A stretch of DNA of 64,000 nt, taken from positions 1 to 64,000 of the forward strand of contig JADGFI010000015.1 of NCBI GenBank assembly GCA_016743945.1, given 5' to 3'. Position numbers and translations under genes: made by a program. The notes under the pieces are model-generated. The model saw only the letters and a program-made list of their open reading frames with translations, was not told the origin of the DNA and made no database searches. Shown in pieces: positions 1-9,227 of this stretch (its first letter is position 1; every line of letters begins with the position of its first letter). This DNA comes from Desulfobacteraceae bacterium. GTDB taxonomy: Bacteria; Desulfobacterota; Desulfobacteria; Desulfobacterales; Desulfobacteraceae.

Positions 1-223
1 TCCTTTGTTAAAACTTTTAGGTCCTTAAGACCCGCTCATTTTCTTTTCTCACTGACCAATTTTCAAAGATCAAACTTGCACAAAAAAAATCTTCCCGGAT
101 CAAAACTGTAAACTCTTTTTCCGCGAAGACCTGAAGATAATACCTGAAATATAATTTAAGTCAATAAGTATTTTATTTTTATTTGGGAAAAATTATTTCA
201 TGGGGGCCAAAATTCCCGTTGGT

Positions 224-275
224 ATTCCCCATACTGTCGAATATATTGAGGATTTTGACCGACCGTATGGGGAAT
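224..275 (-). terminator. Inverted repeat just after the enoyl-CoA hydratase gene
   Basis: The arms ATTCCCCATAC (224-234) and GTATGGGGAAT (265-275) are perfect complements, separated by 30 bases. The repeat starts 4 bases past the stop codon of the minus-strand hydratase gene, so it may act as a 3' hairpin or terminator. The loop is long and there is no clear U-tract on the minus strand, so a protein-binding site is also possible. The rest of bases 1-279 shows no gene I can recognise. Confidence 0.4.
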
Positions 276-279
276 AATT

Positions 280-1053
280 TTATTTCATCCGATAGGTATA
301 AGACATCATGATTTGATTCCGGTCTTCCATATTCAGGGCGGCTTCAAGGCCGGGACAATCCAGGTTACAATTGATGGCCTCCTTGGTCATGCGGATCCCC
401 ATGGGGTTTTTCTCCACCATGGTTTTGGCAAGATCCTGGGCTGTTGTTATCATCTCATCCTTTCCCACCACCCGGGAGGCAAATCCAAGATCAAGGGCGG
501 TCACGGCATCCATCCAATTGCCTGTCAGCAAATATTCATAGGCCCGTCCTGCCCCGATGAGCCGGGGGAGAAAATAAGAGGATGCCATGTCTGCCCCGCC
601 AAGCCCTATATTAATATAGGCCGCAGAAAACCGTGCGTCCTCAGCCAAAATTCTCAGGTCAGAGGCCATGGCAAGGGAAAATCCTATTCCTGCCGCTGCC
701 CCGTGGACACAGGCAATAATCGGCTGGGGAATCTGGCGCATGCCTAAGAATAACCGGCTCATACGAACCTGGGCGTTATAGGCCTGGATGGGGGTCATCT
801 CGAAAATCTGGGGGGCATAGCCCTTGGTGTCAAGTCCCGCACAAAACCCCTTGGCTTCCCCGCCATCCAGGATGACCACCCGGATCTTCTCGTCATACCG
901 AAGATCCCTTAAAAGCGTTTCAAAGGCCACTACCATGGAATGATCAAAGGCATTGTAAGTGGCGGCCCTGTCCAGGGTCAAATACCCGATGCCGCCTTCT
1001 GTCCTGAACTTAAACGGCGGCGTTTCAATATTTTCTTTTATCGTCTCATTCAT
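280..1053 (-). CDS. Enoyl-CoA hydratase/isomerase family protein
   Basis: A 257-residue crotonase-fold protein, the usual length for the family. It probably hydrates a 2-enoyl-CoA to the 3-hydroxyacyl-CoA in the cytoplasm. The oxyanion-hole segments are visible: GFCAGLD near residue 70 and ACVHGAAAGIGFSLAMASD near 115-133, followed by the family's substrate-pocket stretch ending in GGADMASSYFLPRLIG. The position that holds a catalytic Glu in classical hydratases reads GLGGADM here, so isomerase or other crotonase chemistry is possible. The start at 1053 is chosen because AAGGAG lies 13 bases upstream; a longer reading frame to 1086 would run through that ribosome-binding site. It is the last gene of a minus-strand run starting with the TetR gene at 7383. 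Confidence 0.85.
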   Translation of the reverse strand: MNETIKENIETPPFKFRTEGGIGYLTLDRAATYNAFDHSMVVAFETLLRDLRYDEKIRVVILDGGEAKGFCAGLDTKGYAPQIFEMTPIQAYNAQVRMSRLFLGMRQIPQPIIACVHGAAAGIGFSLAMASDLRILAEDARFSAAYINIGLGGADMASSYFLPRLIGAGRAYEYLLTGNWMDAVTALDLGFASRVVGKDEMITTAQDLAKTMVEKNPMGIRMTKEAINCNLDCPGLEAALNMEDRNQIMMSYTYRMK

Positions 1054-1127
1054 ATCTATAGGGTGTCTCCTTTGGGTTTTACCCAATCATTTTGATCTGG
1101 TTGTTTTTATTCTAATTGAAAATTACC

Positions 1128-2957
1128 TTAATCGGTAAAGCAATCCTCGGGCACGGCAAGGGTCATCTGACCCGAATTTTCAAGGGTCTTGGCCAGTCCT
1201 GCCATTTTGGGCAGTTCATACGAAAAAAAATAGCAGGCCACATGAACCTTACCTTTATAAAAGAGGGCATCCTTTTTCTTGGACCCTTGTTTTTCCAACG
1301 CCACCATGGCCGCATCGGCCATGGTCAGCCATTGCCAGCCAATGACCATGATGCCGAACATCTCAAGGAAGAGAGAGGCATCGGCCAGGTAGGCATCGGG
1401 CCCCTTTTCCATGGCCACGGCTCCAAGATTCATGGTGGTCGTTTCCAGCATTGCCATGGCCTGGCTCAAATCAAGGGCCATTTCGTTGAGTTCCTGGTGT
1501 TGCTGGGCAGATGCAATTGCGGCATCCATTTCCTGCTTGAGCAGCCCCAATGCCCGACCATTTTCCATGGTCAGTTTTCTGCCCAGCAGATCCATGCCCT
1601 GGATGCCGGTGGTCCCCTCGTGGATGGTATGGATGCGCATATCCCGAAAATGCTGCTCCACCGGAAAATCATCACAATACCCGTATCCGCCAAAACATTG
1701 GATGGCCGTGCTGGTCGCCAAAATTCCCATTTCAGACGGATAGGTTTTGGCCACAGGGGTGAGCAGTTCCAATAGCAGATGACACTCCTTTTGCGAAGGA
1801 TCTTTGGCAAGGATGTCCTCGTACATGCCGCATTGAAGAATCAGGGACAAGGCCCCTTCTGCAACCGCCCGCTGAAACAGCAGCATGCGTTTCACGTCCG
1901 CATGCCCGATAATCGGAATGGGCATGGACGCCTTGGGCGCTGTGATTTTTCTGCCCTGGCAACGGGCCTGGCAATACGCCAAAGCGCTGTGATAGGCGGC
2001 CGTGGCAATGGAGGTCGCCCCCATGCCCACTTCCAGCCTTGCATTGTTCATCATCTGGAACATATAGGACAGGCCCCGGTGTTCCTCGCCCACCAGATAC
2101 CCGATACAATTCTCCTTTTCCCCCAGGCGAAGACCTACAATGGGGGCTCCCCGATACCCCAATTTATGGAATACCTGGGTGACAATAACATCATTATCCA
2201 CCAAGTTTCCTTTGTCATCGGGCCTGAATTTGGGCACCACAAACAAAGAAATACCCTTTACGCCGGCAGGCGCGCCTTTTATCCGGGCCAACATGAGATG
2301 GATCACATTGTCCACTCCGTCGTGATCTCCGGCGGAAATAAAGATTTTTTCCCCGATAATTTTGTATTGCCCGGCTTCCAACTCTCTGTTTTCCGATTTT
2401 CCTTGTTCCAGGGGAATGGCTTCGGTGACAAGGTCTCCCAGGGAAGTGCCTGCCTCAGGCTCGGTCAGGGCCATGGTTCCCTGCCATTTGCCGGCCAGCA
2501 TGGGGGGCAGATAGGTGTTTTGAAGACGCTGAGACCCAAAACTTAAAATCAGCTTTGCAGCACCCATGGTAAGCCCTGCATAGACCGAAGCCGAATAATT
2601 GGCCGTGGCAAAAATAAAATTAATGCAAAGAAGAAGAGAAGAGGGCATGCTCTCCCCCTCCCAGCGTTCAGGAAAAAGAGCTGCTATCCAGCCATCCTCT
2701 CCCAGGGTCTCCAGCATGGGGCGGACCCCTTCATGGACACGGACCCTGCCGTCGGTCAGCTGCGGCGGATTTCGGTCCATCTCTTCGAACATGGGATGCA
2801 ACACCTTTTTTCCCAGATCAAAGGCGGCCTTGAAAACCATGTCAATGGTTTTTGGGGTATGCTCATTTAAATAATCAGGGGTGAGGGAACGATATTTCCC
2901 TCCCCGGGAGTGCAGGGTAAAATTAAGGTTTTTCATGCTCATGAATTTGTCAGCCAT
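1128..2957 (-). CDS. Acyl-CoA dehydrogenase, long (DmdC-like) type
   Basis: A 609-residue FAD enzyme that introduces the alpha-beta double bond into an acyl-CoA. Its length and the extra C-terminal domain place it with the 600-residue DmdC/AcdC-like dehydrogenases rather than the 380-residue short-chain type. Visible marks are TEPEAGTSLGDL (substrate and FAD contact, about residues 165-177), GEKIFISAGDHD, and the catalytic-base segment IHEGTTGIQGMDLLGRKL near 445-462, where the Glu is present. AAGGAA sits 7 bases before the ATG. The hydroxyacyl-CoA dehydrogenase gene ends 22 bases upstream, and the hydratase follows, so the three steps of a beta-oxidation turn are adjacent. The substrate cannot be told from sequence alone. 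Confidence 0.9.
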   Translation of the reverse strand: MADKFMSMKNLNFTLHSRGGKYRSLTPDYLNEHTPKTIDMVFKAAFDLGKKVLHPMFEEMDRNPPQLTDGRVRVHEGVRPMLETLGEDGWIAALFPERWEGESMPSSLLLCINFIFATANYSASVYAGLTMGAAKLILSFGSQRLQNTYLPPMLAGKWQGTMALTEPEAGTSLGDLVTEAIPLEQGKSENRELEAGQYKIIGEKIFISAGDHDGVDNVIHLMLARIKGAPAGVKGISLFVVPKFRPDDKGNLVDNDVIVTQVFHKLGYRGAPIVGLRLGEKENCIGYLVGEEHRGLSYMFQMMNNARLEVGMGATSIATAAYHSALAYCQARCQGRKITAPKASMPIPIIGHADVKRMLLFQRAVAEGALSLILQCGMYEDILAKDPSQKECHLLLELLTPVAKTYPSEMGILATSTAIQCFGGYGYCDDFPVEQHFRDMRIHTIHEGTTGIQGMDLLGRKLTMENGRALGLLKQEMDAAIASAQQHQELNEMALDLSQAMAMLETTTMNLGAVAMEKGPDAYLADASLFLEMFGIMVIGWQWLTMADAAMVALEKQGSKKKDALFYKGKVHVACYFFSYELPKMAGLAKTLENSGQMTLAVPEDCFTD

Positions 2958-2979
2958 GGTGATTTCCTTGAAAAATTTG

Positions 2980-3885
2980 TTATCGGATGCCTTTGAGAAA
3001 ATCAGGGCTCAGGAACGATGCCTCGGGATACCGGTAAAATCCCTTGCCCGTCTTGACCCCCAGGTTTCCTTTGTCCACCCGCTCTTTGAGGAAAGCCGCA
3101 TTGGCCTTTGCCTGGGGATCATTTTTAACCCCGGCCCAATAATCCGAAATTTTGTAAACGGTTTCAAGACCGACGGAATCCATTATACCAAAGGGACCCA
3201 CAGCGGTTTTCATGATGCCCATCCAGGCCCGGTCAATGTCTTCAACCGATGCCACCTCTTTGGCGGCAAGGGTCAGAGCCGATCCCATCAACTCGGACAG
3301 CATGGTGTTGAACACATACCCGTGCTGCTCTTTTTTCAATTCAATGGGGAACTGGTCTATGGCCTTGCAAAATTCCCGGATAGCCGCCAGGGTCTGCTGA
3401 GACGTGCCGGGATGGGGCATGATATCCACCACATTGGTAAGCAAAAGGTCATGGAAATGCAGGGCGGCAAACCTATCCGGCCTGCCCGTGGCCCCGGCAA
3501 TCATGGAAGGAACCAGGGTGGATGAGTTGGTGGTAAAAATAGTGTAATCTGGACAGATCTCGTTGAATTGGGCAAATACCGCCTGTTTGATCTTTGGGTC
3601 TTCGGGAACGGACTCATTGATCAGATCTGCGTCCTTGCCGGCTGATTCTGGATCCGATGAGAACCGGATACGGCCCTTTGCAGCTGCCGCCTGTTCCGGG
3701 CTCACCCGCCTGTGACCGGCCAGGGAATCCGCCAGTTTGTTCACCCGCTTCTTCGCCTGTTCAAGGGCCTTTTCAAAGGCATCATAGAAGGTCACTTCAA
3801 ACCCCCATGCTGCGCATTGCAGACCAATCTGAAGCCCCATGGTTCCGGCCCCCAGAATCAACACCTTCTCAATTTTCTTTTCCAT
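2980..3885 (-). CDS. 3-hydroxyacyl-CoA dehydrogenase family protein
   Basis: A 301-residue NAD-dependent dehydrogenase with the Rossmann motif GAGTMGLQIGLQCA at residues 12-25 and the two-domain layout of 3-hydroxybutyryl-CoA dehydrogenases. The strongly conserved NESVPEDPKIKQAVF stretch and the TNSSTLVPS segment are present. The usual catalytic GMHFFNP motif is altered to ALHFHDLLL: the His is kept but the Asn-Pro is lost, which marks a divergent subfamily. It lies between two long acyl-CoA dehydrogenase genes, 22 bases before one and 89 bases after the other, and would oxidise the 3-hydroxyacyl-CoA made by the downstream hydratase. No hydratase domain is fused to it. Confidence 0.85.
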   Translation of the reverse strand: MEKKIEKVLILGAGTMGLQIGLQCAAWGFEVTFYDAFEKALEQAKKRVNKLADSLAGHRRVSPEQAAAAKGRIRFSSDPESAGKDADLINESVPEDPKIKQAVFAQFNEICPDYTIFTTNSSTLVPSMIAGATGRPDRFAALHFHDLLLTNVVDIMPHPGTSQQTLAAIREFCKAIDQFPIELKKEQHGYVFNTMLSELMGSALTLAAKEVASVEDIDRAWMGIMKTAVGPFGIMDSVGLETVYKISDYWAGVKNDPQAKANAAFLKERVDKGNLGVKTGKGFYRYPEASFLSPDFLKGIR

Positions 3886-3974
3886 CTTCTATCTGGTCTC
3901 CCTCTTATGTTCATTGTTTAATTTTTTGTCTTGCCCGGTTTGATCTTGCCCGATTTTATTTTATTGGGTTCACC

Positions 3975-5786
3975 CTAGCCAAACCCCACGTCTTCCATAT
4001 CAACTGCAGCCGTTGAAAGCCCCTGGACAGACATCATCCGTCCATGGGTTACGGGCAGCACGGTTTCAATGTAAAAGGTTGCTGTGGTGATGATTCCCTG
4101 ATAAAACCCCCTGTCTTTTTCCTTTTTTGCGGTTTCAAGACAATGAGTTGCGCTCATGGCCCGCCACAGATGCATCCACCCTAAGGTTACATCCCCGGTA
4201 ATTTCCAAAAACGGGTGGGCATGGGCAAAGGCTGCGGCATAAGTTTTCGACATGGCTGCCGTCCCAAGACCCATGGCGGTCTCACCAAAGGTGTTCACAC
4301 TCTTTTCCAGTTTGTCTGCCAGGGATGCCAGGCTGTCGATTTTTTTTGCGGCAACAATGGTTTTGCCCATCTCTTCCAGAAGGCCCATAAACACCCTTCC
4401 TTCGTTCATGCCCAGTTTCCTGCCCAGAAGATCCATGGCCTGAATCCCGTCGGTCCCTTCATAGATGGAGGCAATCTTGACATCCCGAACCAATTGTTCC
4501 ACCGGGTATTCGCTGGTATACCCATACCCGCCAAAAACATGGACTGCCTGAACACAGACCTCAAACCCCCGCTGGGCGCAATAGGCCTTTACCACGGGCG
4601 TCAACAGTCCAATCATCTGATCAATTGTTTCTCGTTCTTCCGGGGTTGCGGCCATCTCTTTTTGATCGAACAGGGAGCTCACGTAATAAACCAGGCTCCT
4701 CATCCCATCCACATGAACCTTCATCCAGGTGAGCATTCTTCTTACATCGGGATGTTGGATAATGGGAACAGAAGGGGCATCGGGATTCCGAAGATCCACA
4801 AGATTCTTTCCTTGAACCCGCTGCCTTGCATAATCCAGGGCATAAAGATAGGCCAAAGAAGCAGTGCTGCTGCCCTGGAACCCTACATTCAAACGGGCCT
4901 CATTCATCATGTGAAACATAATTTTAAGGCCCTTGTTCTCCTCTCCCAGAAGAAATCCCCGGCATTGGTCCTTGGAGCCCAGGGCCATTGAACAGGTGGC
5001 AGAACCGTGGAGCCCCATTTTTTCTTCGGTTCCCACGCAGACCACATCATTGGAATCCCCCAGGCTTTTATCTTCATTGACCCATATCTTGGGAACGATG
5101 AAGATGGAGATACCGGCGCTGCCTGCAGGGGCGCCTTCAATGCGGGCAAGGACCGGGTGGATAATATTTTCCGTCATGTCATGTTCCCCGGCCGTGATAA
5201 AAATTTTATTGCCGGTAATGGACCAGGACCCATCGGGAAGTTTTTTGGCGCTGGTGGTCAGGGCCCCCACATCGGAACCGGCCTCGGCCTCGGTGAGCAG
5301 CATGGTGCCGCCCCATTTTGCCGTATACAAATTTTCCAGGAACAACTCTTTGAGCAGATCTGTTCCATAGAGCTCGATCATTTTTCCCGTGCCGTGACCC
5401 ATGTGAACATAACCGCTCAGGGCATAGTTTGCCGCAAGCATATAGTCCAGGACAGCCATGGAAATGAGAACGGGCAACCCCTGGCCTCCCCAGCGGGGAT
5501 CTTCGGGAAGCGCTGTCAATTCCGCTTCCAGTATCAAAGACCTTGCCCGGTGAAAGGAATCCGCCACCTTCACCCGGCCCTTGTCAAACTTCACCCCCTC
5601 TCGATCCCCATCGGTCAGGGTGGGCAATATCTCTTTTTGGGCCAGCCGCCGGGTTTCGGCAATGATCATGTCAAAGCTCTTTTTTGAAAAATCTGAAAAT
5701 TGATCCGCCTTGACCAGCTCATCTGCCCGGAGCAGTTCATACAAAATAAAGTCAATCTCTCGTTGATCAGCAATTAATTGGGCCAT
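3975..5786 (-). CDS. Acyl-CoA dehydrogenase, long (DmdC-like) type, second copy
   Basis: A 603-residue paralogue of the dehydrogenase at 1128-2957, with the same domain order: an N-terminal helical domain, a middle beta domain with TEAEAGSDVGALTTSAK near residues 165-181, a C-terminal helical domain and the extra C-terminal extension. The catalytic Glu is present in IASIYEGTDGIQAMDLLGRKL near residue 440. AGGGAG lies 8 bases before the ATG. Two long dehydrogenases in one operon suggest different chain lengths or two dehydrogenation steps. No electron-transfer flavoprotein genes are found next to it. Confidence 0.9.
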   Translation of the reverse strand: MAQLIADQREIDFILYELLRADELVKADQFSDFSKKSFDMIIAETRRLAQKEILPTLTDGDREGVKFDKGRVKVADSFHRARSLILEAELTALPEDPRWGGQGLPVLISMAVLDYMLAANYALSGYVHMGHGTGKMIELYGTDLLKELFLENLYTAKWGGTMLLTEAEAGSDVGALTTSAKKLPDGSWSITGNKIFITAGEHDMTENIIHPVLARIEGAPAGSAGISIFIVPKIWVNEDKSLGDSNDVVCVGTEEKMGLHGSATCSMALGSKDQCRGFLLGEENKGLKIMFHMMNEARLNVGFQGSSTASLAYLYALDYARQRVQGKNLVDLRNPDAPSVPIIQHPDVRRMLTWMKVHVDGMRSLVYYVSSLFDQKEMAATPEERETIDQMIGLLTPVVKAYCAQRGFEVCVQAVHVFGGYGYTSEYPVEQLVRDVKIASIYEGTDGIQAMDLLGRKLGMNEGRVFMGLLEEMGKTIVAAKKIDSLASLADKLEKSVNTFGETAMGLGTAAMSKTYAAAFAHAHPFLEITGDVTLGWMHLWRAMSATHCLETAKKEKDRGFYQGIITTATFYIETVLPVTHGRMMSVQGLSTAAVDMEDVGFG

Positions 5787-5836
5787 GGGTGTTTCTCCCT
5801 GTAAAATTTTTACCGTTAAATTTCTCGTTTAAACGA

Positions 5837-6589
5837 TCAGACCAGCATCCCGCCGTCACAAATCAAGCTGGCGCCGGTGGTAAATGAGGCGGCATCAGAC
5901 ACCAGATACAAAACAGCCCCGGCCATTTCGTCGGGTTTGGCATACCGGCCCAGGGGAATCTGTGACACGGCATGATCGCAAATTTCATCGGAAGAAATAA
6001 TGGCCGATGCAAATTGGGTGTCCGTAAGCCCTGGCAAAAGTGCATTGACCCGTATCCCCTTGGGAGCCAGCTCCCGGGCCAGGGTCTGGGTCATGTTTAC
6101 AAGAGCTGCCTTGGTGGCGGAATATACCCCCTGAAACATCCCGGGTCGGACCGCATTGACCGAAGAAACATTTACAATGGCCCCCTTATCCTTCATCAGC
6201 GGCACAGCATATTTAATCATGAAAAAGGGACCTTTGACATTCACATCCAGGGTCTTGTCCCAAATCCCTGCATCCGCCGTGATCATTTCTCCAAAATGGG
6301 GGTTGGTGGCGGCATTGTTCACCAGGATATCGAGTCTTCCGAAATCAGCTTCTATTTTTTCATACATGGCCTGGATCTGATCCGGGTGCCCTGTGTGGCA
6401 GGCCATGGCCACGGCCTTCCCCCCGGCCTTGTTGATATCGGCTGCCGCCACCTCCAGACTTTCCGCCTTCCGGCTGACCAGGATGCAATGGGCTCCGCAG
6501 GCAGAAAGTTTTTGGGCCACGGCCAGACCGATCCCCCGGCTGGCACCGGTAATAACTGCCACTCTATTGCTCAAATCAAAATCTTTCAT
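5837..6589 (-). CDS. Short-chain dehydrogenase/reductase (SDR)
   Basis: A 250-residue NAD(P)-dependent oxidoreductase of the classical SDR family. The cofactor motif TGASRGIG lies near residue 15, NNAATNPHFG near 87, and the catalytic Ser and Tyr-x3-Lys appear as NVSSVNAVRPG and YSATKAALVNM. The C-terminal stretch YLVSDAASFTTGASLICDGG is typical. The start at 6589 is preferred over the ATG at 6595: AAGGAG is 7 bases from 6589 but only 1 base from 6595. As the first structural gene after the TetR regulator it may oxidise an alcohol or 3-hydroxyacyl-CoA intermediate; the substrate is unknown. Confidence 0.88.
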   Translation of the reverse strand: MKDFDLSNRVAVITGASRGIGLAVAQKLSACGAHCILVSRKAESLEVAAADINKAGGKAVAMACHTGHPDQIQAMYEKIEADFGRLDILVNNAATNPHFGEMITADAGIWDKTLDVNVKGPFFMIKYAVPLMKDKGAIVNVSSVNAVRPGMFQGVYSATKAALVNMTQTLARELAPKGIRVNALLPGLTDTQFASAIISSDEICDHAVSQIPLGRYAKPDEMAGAVLYLVSDAASFTTGASLICDGGMLV

Positions 6590-6696
6590 CGGCATTCTCC
6601 TTAATTTTCCCTGGGTTATATATGGTTAATCCGCTATTTCCATGTTCAAACAAAACCGCATAAAATAAAATCAGGCAACACAATCCCCATGTTTTT

Positions 6697-7383
6697 TCAT
6701 TCCGCCACCCGGCAAAATCCCTCCACTATGTCAAGCACATGATCCGTAAACTGGTCCACGGATATTTTTTGTTTGGTGTATTTCCACCGTTTTAAATACC
6801 ATTCCTGCTGCATGGCCTTGATCATACAGGCCGTGAGGTCATGTTTCCCCGGCTTGAACACGCCTGTTTCCTCTCCTTCGATCAAAATATCGCTGATAAT
6901 TTTCTGGGTATGTTCTTCAATGGATTTGACAGCATCAAACCCTTTGGGCGTGAGGTTTCGGGCCTCCATAAAGGTAAAATAAAACCAGGGCCGAAACAAT
7001 TCCGATAAAAAAATATGGGCCTTGATCACGGCCCGCAATTTTTCCAAAGGATTTTTCTGGGCGCTGGAAAACTCTTCCAAAGTCCCCTTGACCATGGCCT
7101 GGGCCTGGGTCTGCATGATGGCCAAAAGTTCATCCTTACCCGGGAAATAAGCATAGAGTGCTCCCAGGCTCATGCCGGTCTTGAGACTCAAATCCCGCAT
7201 GCTCATGGCCTGGTACCCTTTATTATAGGTAATACTGAAAACGGCTGTAAAAATCTTGTTCAAATTGATCACAGCGGTTTTCTCTTTTTTAATGCGCATG
7301 ACCGCCTGATTTTTGACAAAGACATCCCGGGAAATATCTGTGCCCGAAGCGGCATATTTTTTTTTAAATTCCTTGTAGTTCAT
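6697..7383 (-). CDS. TetR/AcrR family transcriptional regulator
   Basis: A 228-residue repressor-type protein. The helix-turn-helix spans about residues 45-90 and contains GYQAMSMRDLSLKTGMSLGALYAYFPGKDELL, read here in two parts around MSMRDLSLKTGMSLGALYAY. It has a roughly 40-residue N-terminal extension ahead of the usual TetR domain. The ligand domain is not recognisable beyond the family fold. It heads the minus-strand beta-oxidation run and probably responds to an acyl-CoA of that pathway. A second possible start is the internal Met at residue 29. Confidence 0.85.
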   Translation of the reverse strand: MNYKEFKKKYAASGTDISRDVFVKNQAVMRIKKEKTAVINLNKIFTAVFSITYNKGYQAMSMRDLSLKTGMSLGALYAYFPGKDELLAIMQTQAQAMVKGTLEEFSSAQKNPLEKLRAVIKAHIFLSELFRPWFYFTFMEARNLTPKGFDAVKSIEEHTQKIISDILIEGEETGVFKPGKHDLTACMIKAMQQEWYLKRWKYTKQKISVDQFTDHVLDIVEGFCRVAE

Positions 7384-7703
7384 CCGATCCTTCTGGGTCC
7401 TGACTGCGGAACTTTGACCGCCAAATTTATGTTAGTGAAATTTATTCTAGTGAAAGAGTTTTAAGATCCGTTTGGCCGCCACAAATTTGATCATGGAAGC
7501 ATTACCGCAAATCTTATCTGACACTTAAAAATCCGACACTTTCTCCTTTGAATAAAGTGATAATACAGGAACTATATTAACCAGGAAAATTCATTGAAGT
7601 CAAGACAATAAAAGAACGAATGTTCGCTTTCTAAACACCTGTAATTTTGATACACAAACCTTTAATCTTGCATTATATATCGCAGCAGGCTTGCTGACAG
7701 CAG
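7384..7703. promoter_or_regulatory. Upstream region of the TetR gene, with a candidate operator
   Basis: This roughly 320-base stretch holds no gene I can support. It contains the short inverted repeat GAAC-GAAT-GTTC at 7614-7625, which resembles the small GAAC/GTTC dyads bound by many TetR proteins. It lies about 230 bases ahead of the TetR start codon, so its link to that gene is only a suggestion. Confidence 0.25.
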
Positions 7704-8018
7704 GTGCCATCCTTATCCGAAAAAATGCCCTGTCCTTCGCAATTATTAGTACTTCCTGAAATCATTGACAAATTTGCATTCTCCTGCCAGCCTGAAATCA
7801 TGATGAAAATGCTTGGAAATCTTGTTTTGTTCATATGGTCAAAGTACAACTTAATTTCGAATCTCGCTGCCGAAAACCTTGCGCTTCGTCAACAATTGGT
7901 CGCAATGAAACAGACAAACAAGCGGCCTAAAAATTTAAATTATTCTGGTATTAAAACTATCGGACGATTTATGCATATTTGTGCTCAGAATCAATCTCTA
8001 TCAACGAGTTCGACTTAA
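7704..8018 (+). pseudogene. Fragment of an integrase-core type transposase
   Basis: Within this frame the segment from about 7850 reads NLAAENLALRQQLVAMKQT, followed by NKRPK. That is the characteristic N-terminal stretch of a family of integrase-core (DDE) transposases common in deltaproteobacteria. The part that should follow, including the whole catalytic core, is absent and the frame ends 30 codons later. The region before 7850 shows no resemblance to anything I know. It is therefore a short relic and lies in the opposite orientation to the IS3-type relic next to it. Confidence 0.55.
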
Positions 8019-8090
8019 AATTGTCTATTTAATATATAACCAGACTCCGGATAGTTGAATTCAATCGCTGCACAGAGAAAAATATTTTTT

Positions 8091-8273
8091 CTACAGATTT
8101 ACCACAAATAAATTTTTGCGAAGGACAGCTTCTATTGCTTCCTTTTTCCATCGATTTACAAGACTTGTATGAATACCGAACTCAGAGGCAATTTCATTGA
8201 CAGTTTGATCTCCTTTTATGGCTGCCAATGCGACCTTACTTTTTAATTCTTTACTGTAGTTTTTCCGTTTCAA
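8091..8273 (-). pseudogene. Truncated IS3-family transposase OrfA
   Basis: The 60-residue product starts MKRKNYSKELKSKVALAAI and continues with DQTVNEIASEFGIHTSLVNRW, the helix-turn-helix of IS3-family OrfA proteins. A complete OrfA is about 100 residues; here the homology stops after KKEAIEAV and nothing of OrfB (the DDE integrase) follows. The element end at 8323-8342 lies 50 bases before the start codon, the normal position for this family. The element has lost its right part and cannot transpose by itself. Confidence 0.75.
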
Positions 8274-8322
8274 AATGAATCCCTTTCTGGTTTCTGGACT
8301 GTTATATTTTATCTTAACATAT

Positions 8323-8342
8323 TGTCCAGTTTTCGGGGTCCA
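8323..8342 (-). repeat. Terminal inverted repeat of the IS3-type relic
   Basis: On the minus strand these bases read TGGACCCCGAAAACTGGACA, the typical 5'-TG terminal repeat of one IS3 subgroup. They mark the outer left boundary of the inserted element. No matching right repeat was seen within the next kilobase. Confidence 0.65.
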
Positions 8343-8410
8343 CTATATTGCCCGGCCCGGCTTCATCGGCATATTTTTTATACACACTTTTAATGTTCTC
8401 TTTGATAAAA

Positions 8411-9217
8411 TTATTCATTTTCCTCCTTCACATAACGAGTCTGTAGAAAAGACAATATTTCAAAATTCTTGAACGGTAATTGATCCGGCTGTTCAGGAAA
8501 GGCTCGCATGAAGTGTACCATCCAGTCCTGCAACAGAGGGGATGAAAAGATATAAGTGGTTATACCAAAGGCTTTGGCATAGTCATCCAAAGAAACCCCA
8601 TGGGCATAATCACGGTTCATGATCTCCTGTGTCCAGCCATCCTCCATTGGGAGACAGGCCAGAAGCTGTTTGAAGCGTAGAGATTTTTCCGGTCTGAAGA
8701 CAAGCCCTGAATCTTCAAAACAGGCGGTCTCGGCATAGGTTGCCAGCCCTTCTGCAACCCAGAAGGGCAATCGTATCCTTGGCCTAGGGTTATCCGGATA
8801 GATTATTTTCTCGCTCAATACCAGATGGGTAAATTCATGAAAAAGGGGTGAGGTATTTGTGTAACCGGTAATGGAAGGTTTGAGCAAGACATAGAGTTCG
8901 AGGCGGTCTGTATCACAAAAGCCATCGGTATATTTACCAGGTACGCCAAAATCTGCAGCAATATCCATATAGATCTTTTTGTCATTAAAAATATGAACTT
9001 TAAACGGGAGATGTTGTGCAGGAGTGATCTTTAGAAGCTCATACAGCCTGGCCTGGAGAATTTTCAATTGTTCCATCAGTTTTTTTGTCTCTATATAAGG
9101 CAGCTGGGAATGGCACTCCAAGCTGCTCTGATGCACAATATTCAGTTCACCAGGAAGGCTTTGACAAGCAAAAAATAGCCCAAGGACACACAATCCCAGG
9201 GTTGCGTTTAGGCGCAT
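8411..9217 (-). CDS. Exported lipoprotein with a metallopeptidase HExxH motif
   Basis: A 268-residue protein. Starting at 9217 it begins MRLNATLGLCVLGLFFACQS, a signal peptide with a lipobox-like GLFFAC, so a lipid-anchored protein is likely. The centre carries FHEFTHLVL (HEFTH matches HExxH) followed about 30 residues later by WVAEGLATYAE, where the Glu can serve as the third zinc ligand; this is the layout of gluzincin 'peptidase MA-like' proteins. A longer frame to 9295 would overlap the autotransporter gene and lacks a signal sequence, so 9217 is preferred. The autotransporter ends 10 bases upstream, which suggests co-translation; a role in cleaving or assembling it is only a guess. Confidence 0.7.
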   Translation of the reverse strand: MRLNATLGLCVLGLFFACQSLPGELNIVHQSSLECHSQLPYIETKKLMEQLKILQARLYELLKITPAQHLPFKVHIFNDKKIYMDIAADFGVPGKYTDGFCDTDRLELYVLLKPSITGYTNTSPLFHEFTHLVLSEKIIYPDNPRPRIRLPFWVAEGLATYAETACFEDSGLVFRPEKSLRFKQLLACLPMEDGWTQEIMNRDYAHGVSLDDYAKAFGITTYIFSSPLLQDWMVHFMRAFPEQPDQLPFKNFEILSFLQTRYVKEENE

Positions 9218-9227
9218 GCCTGAAGTC

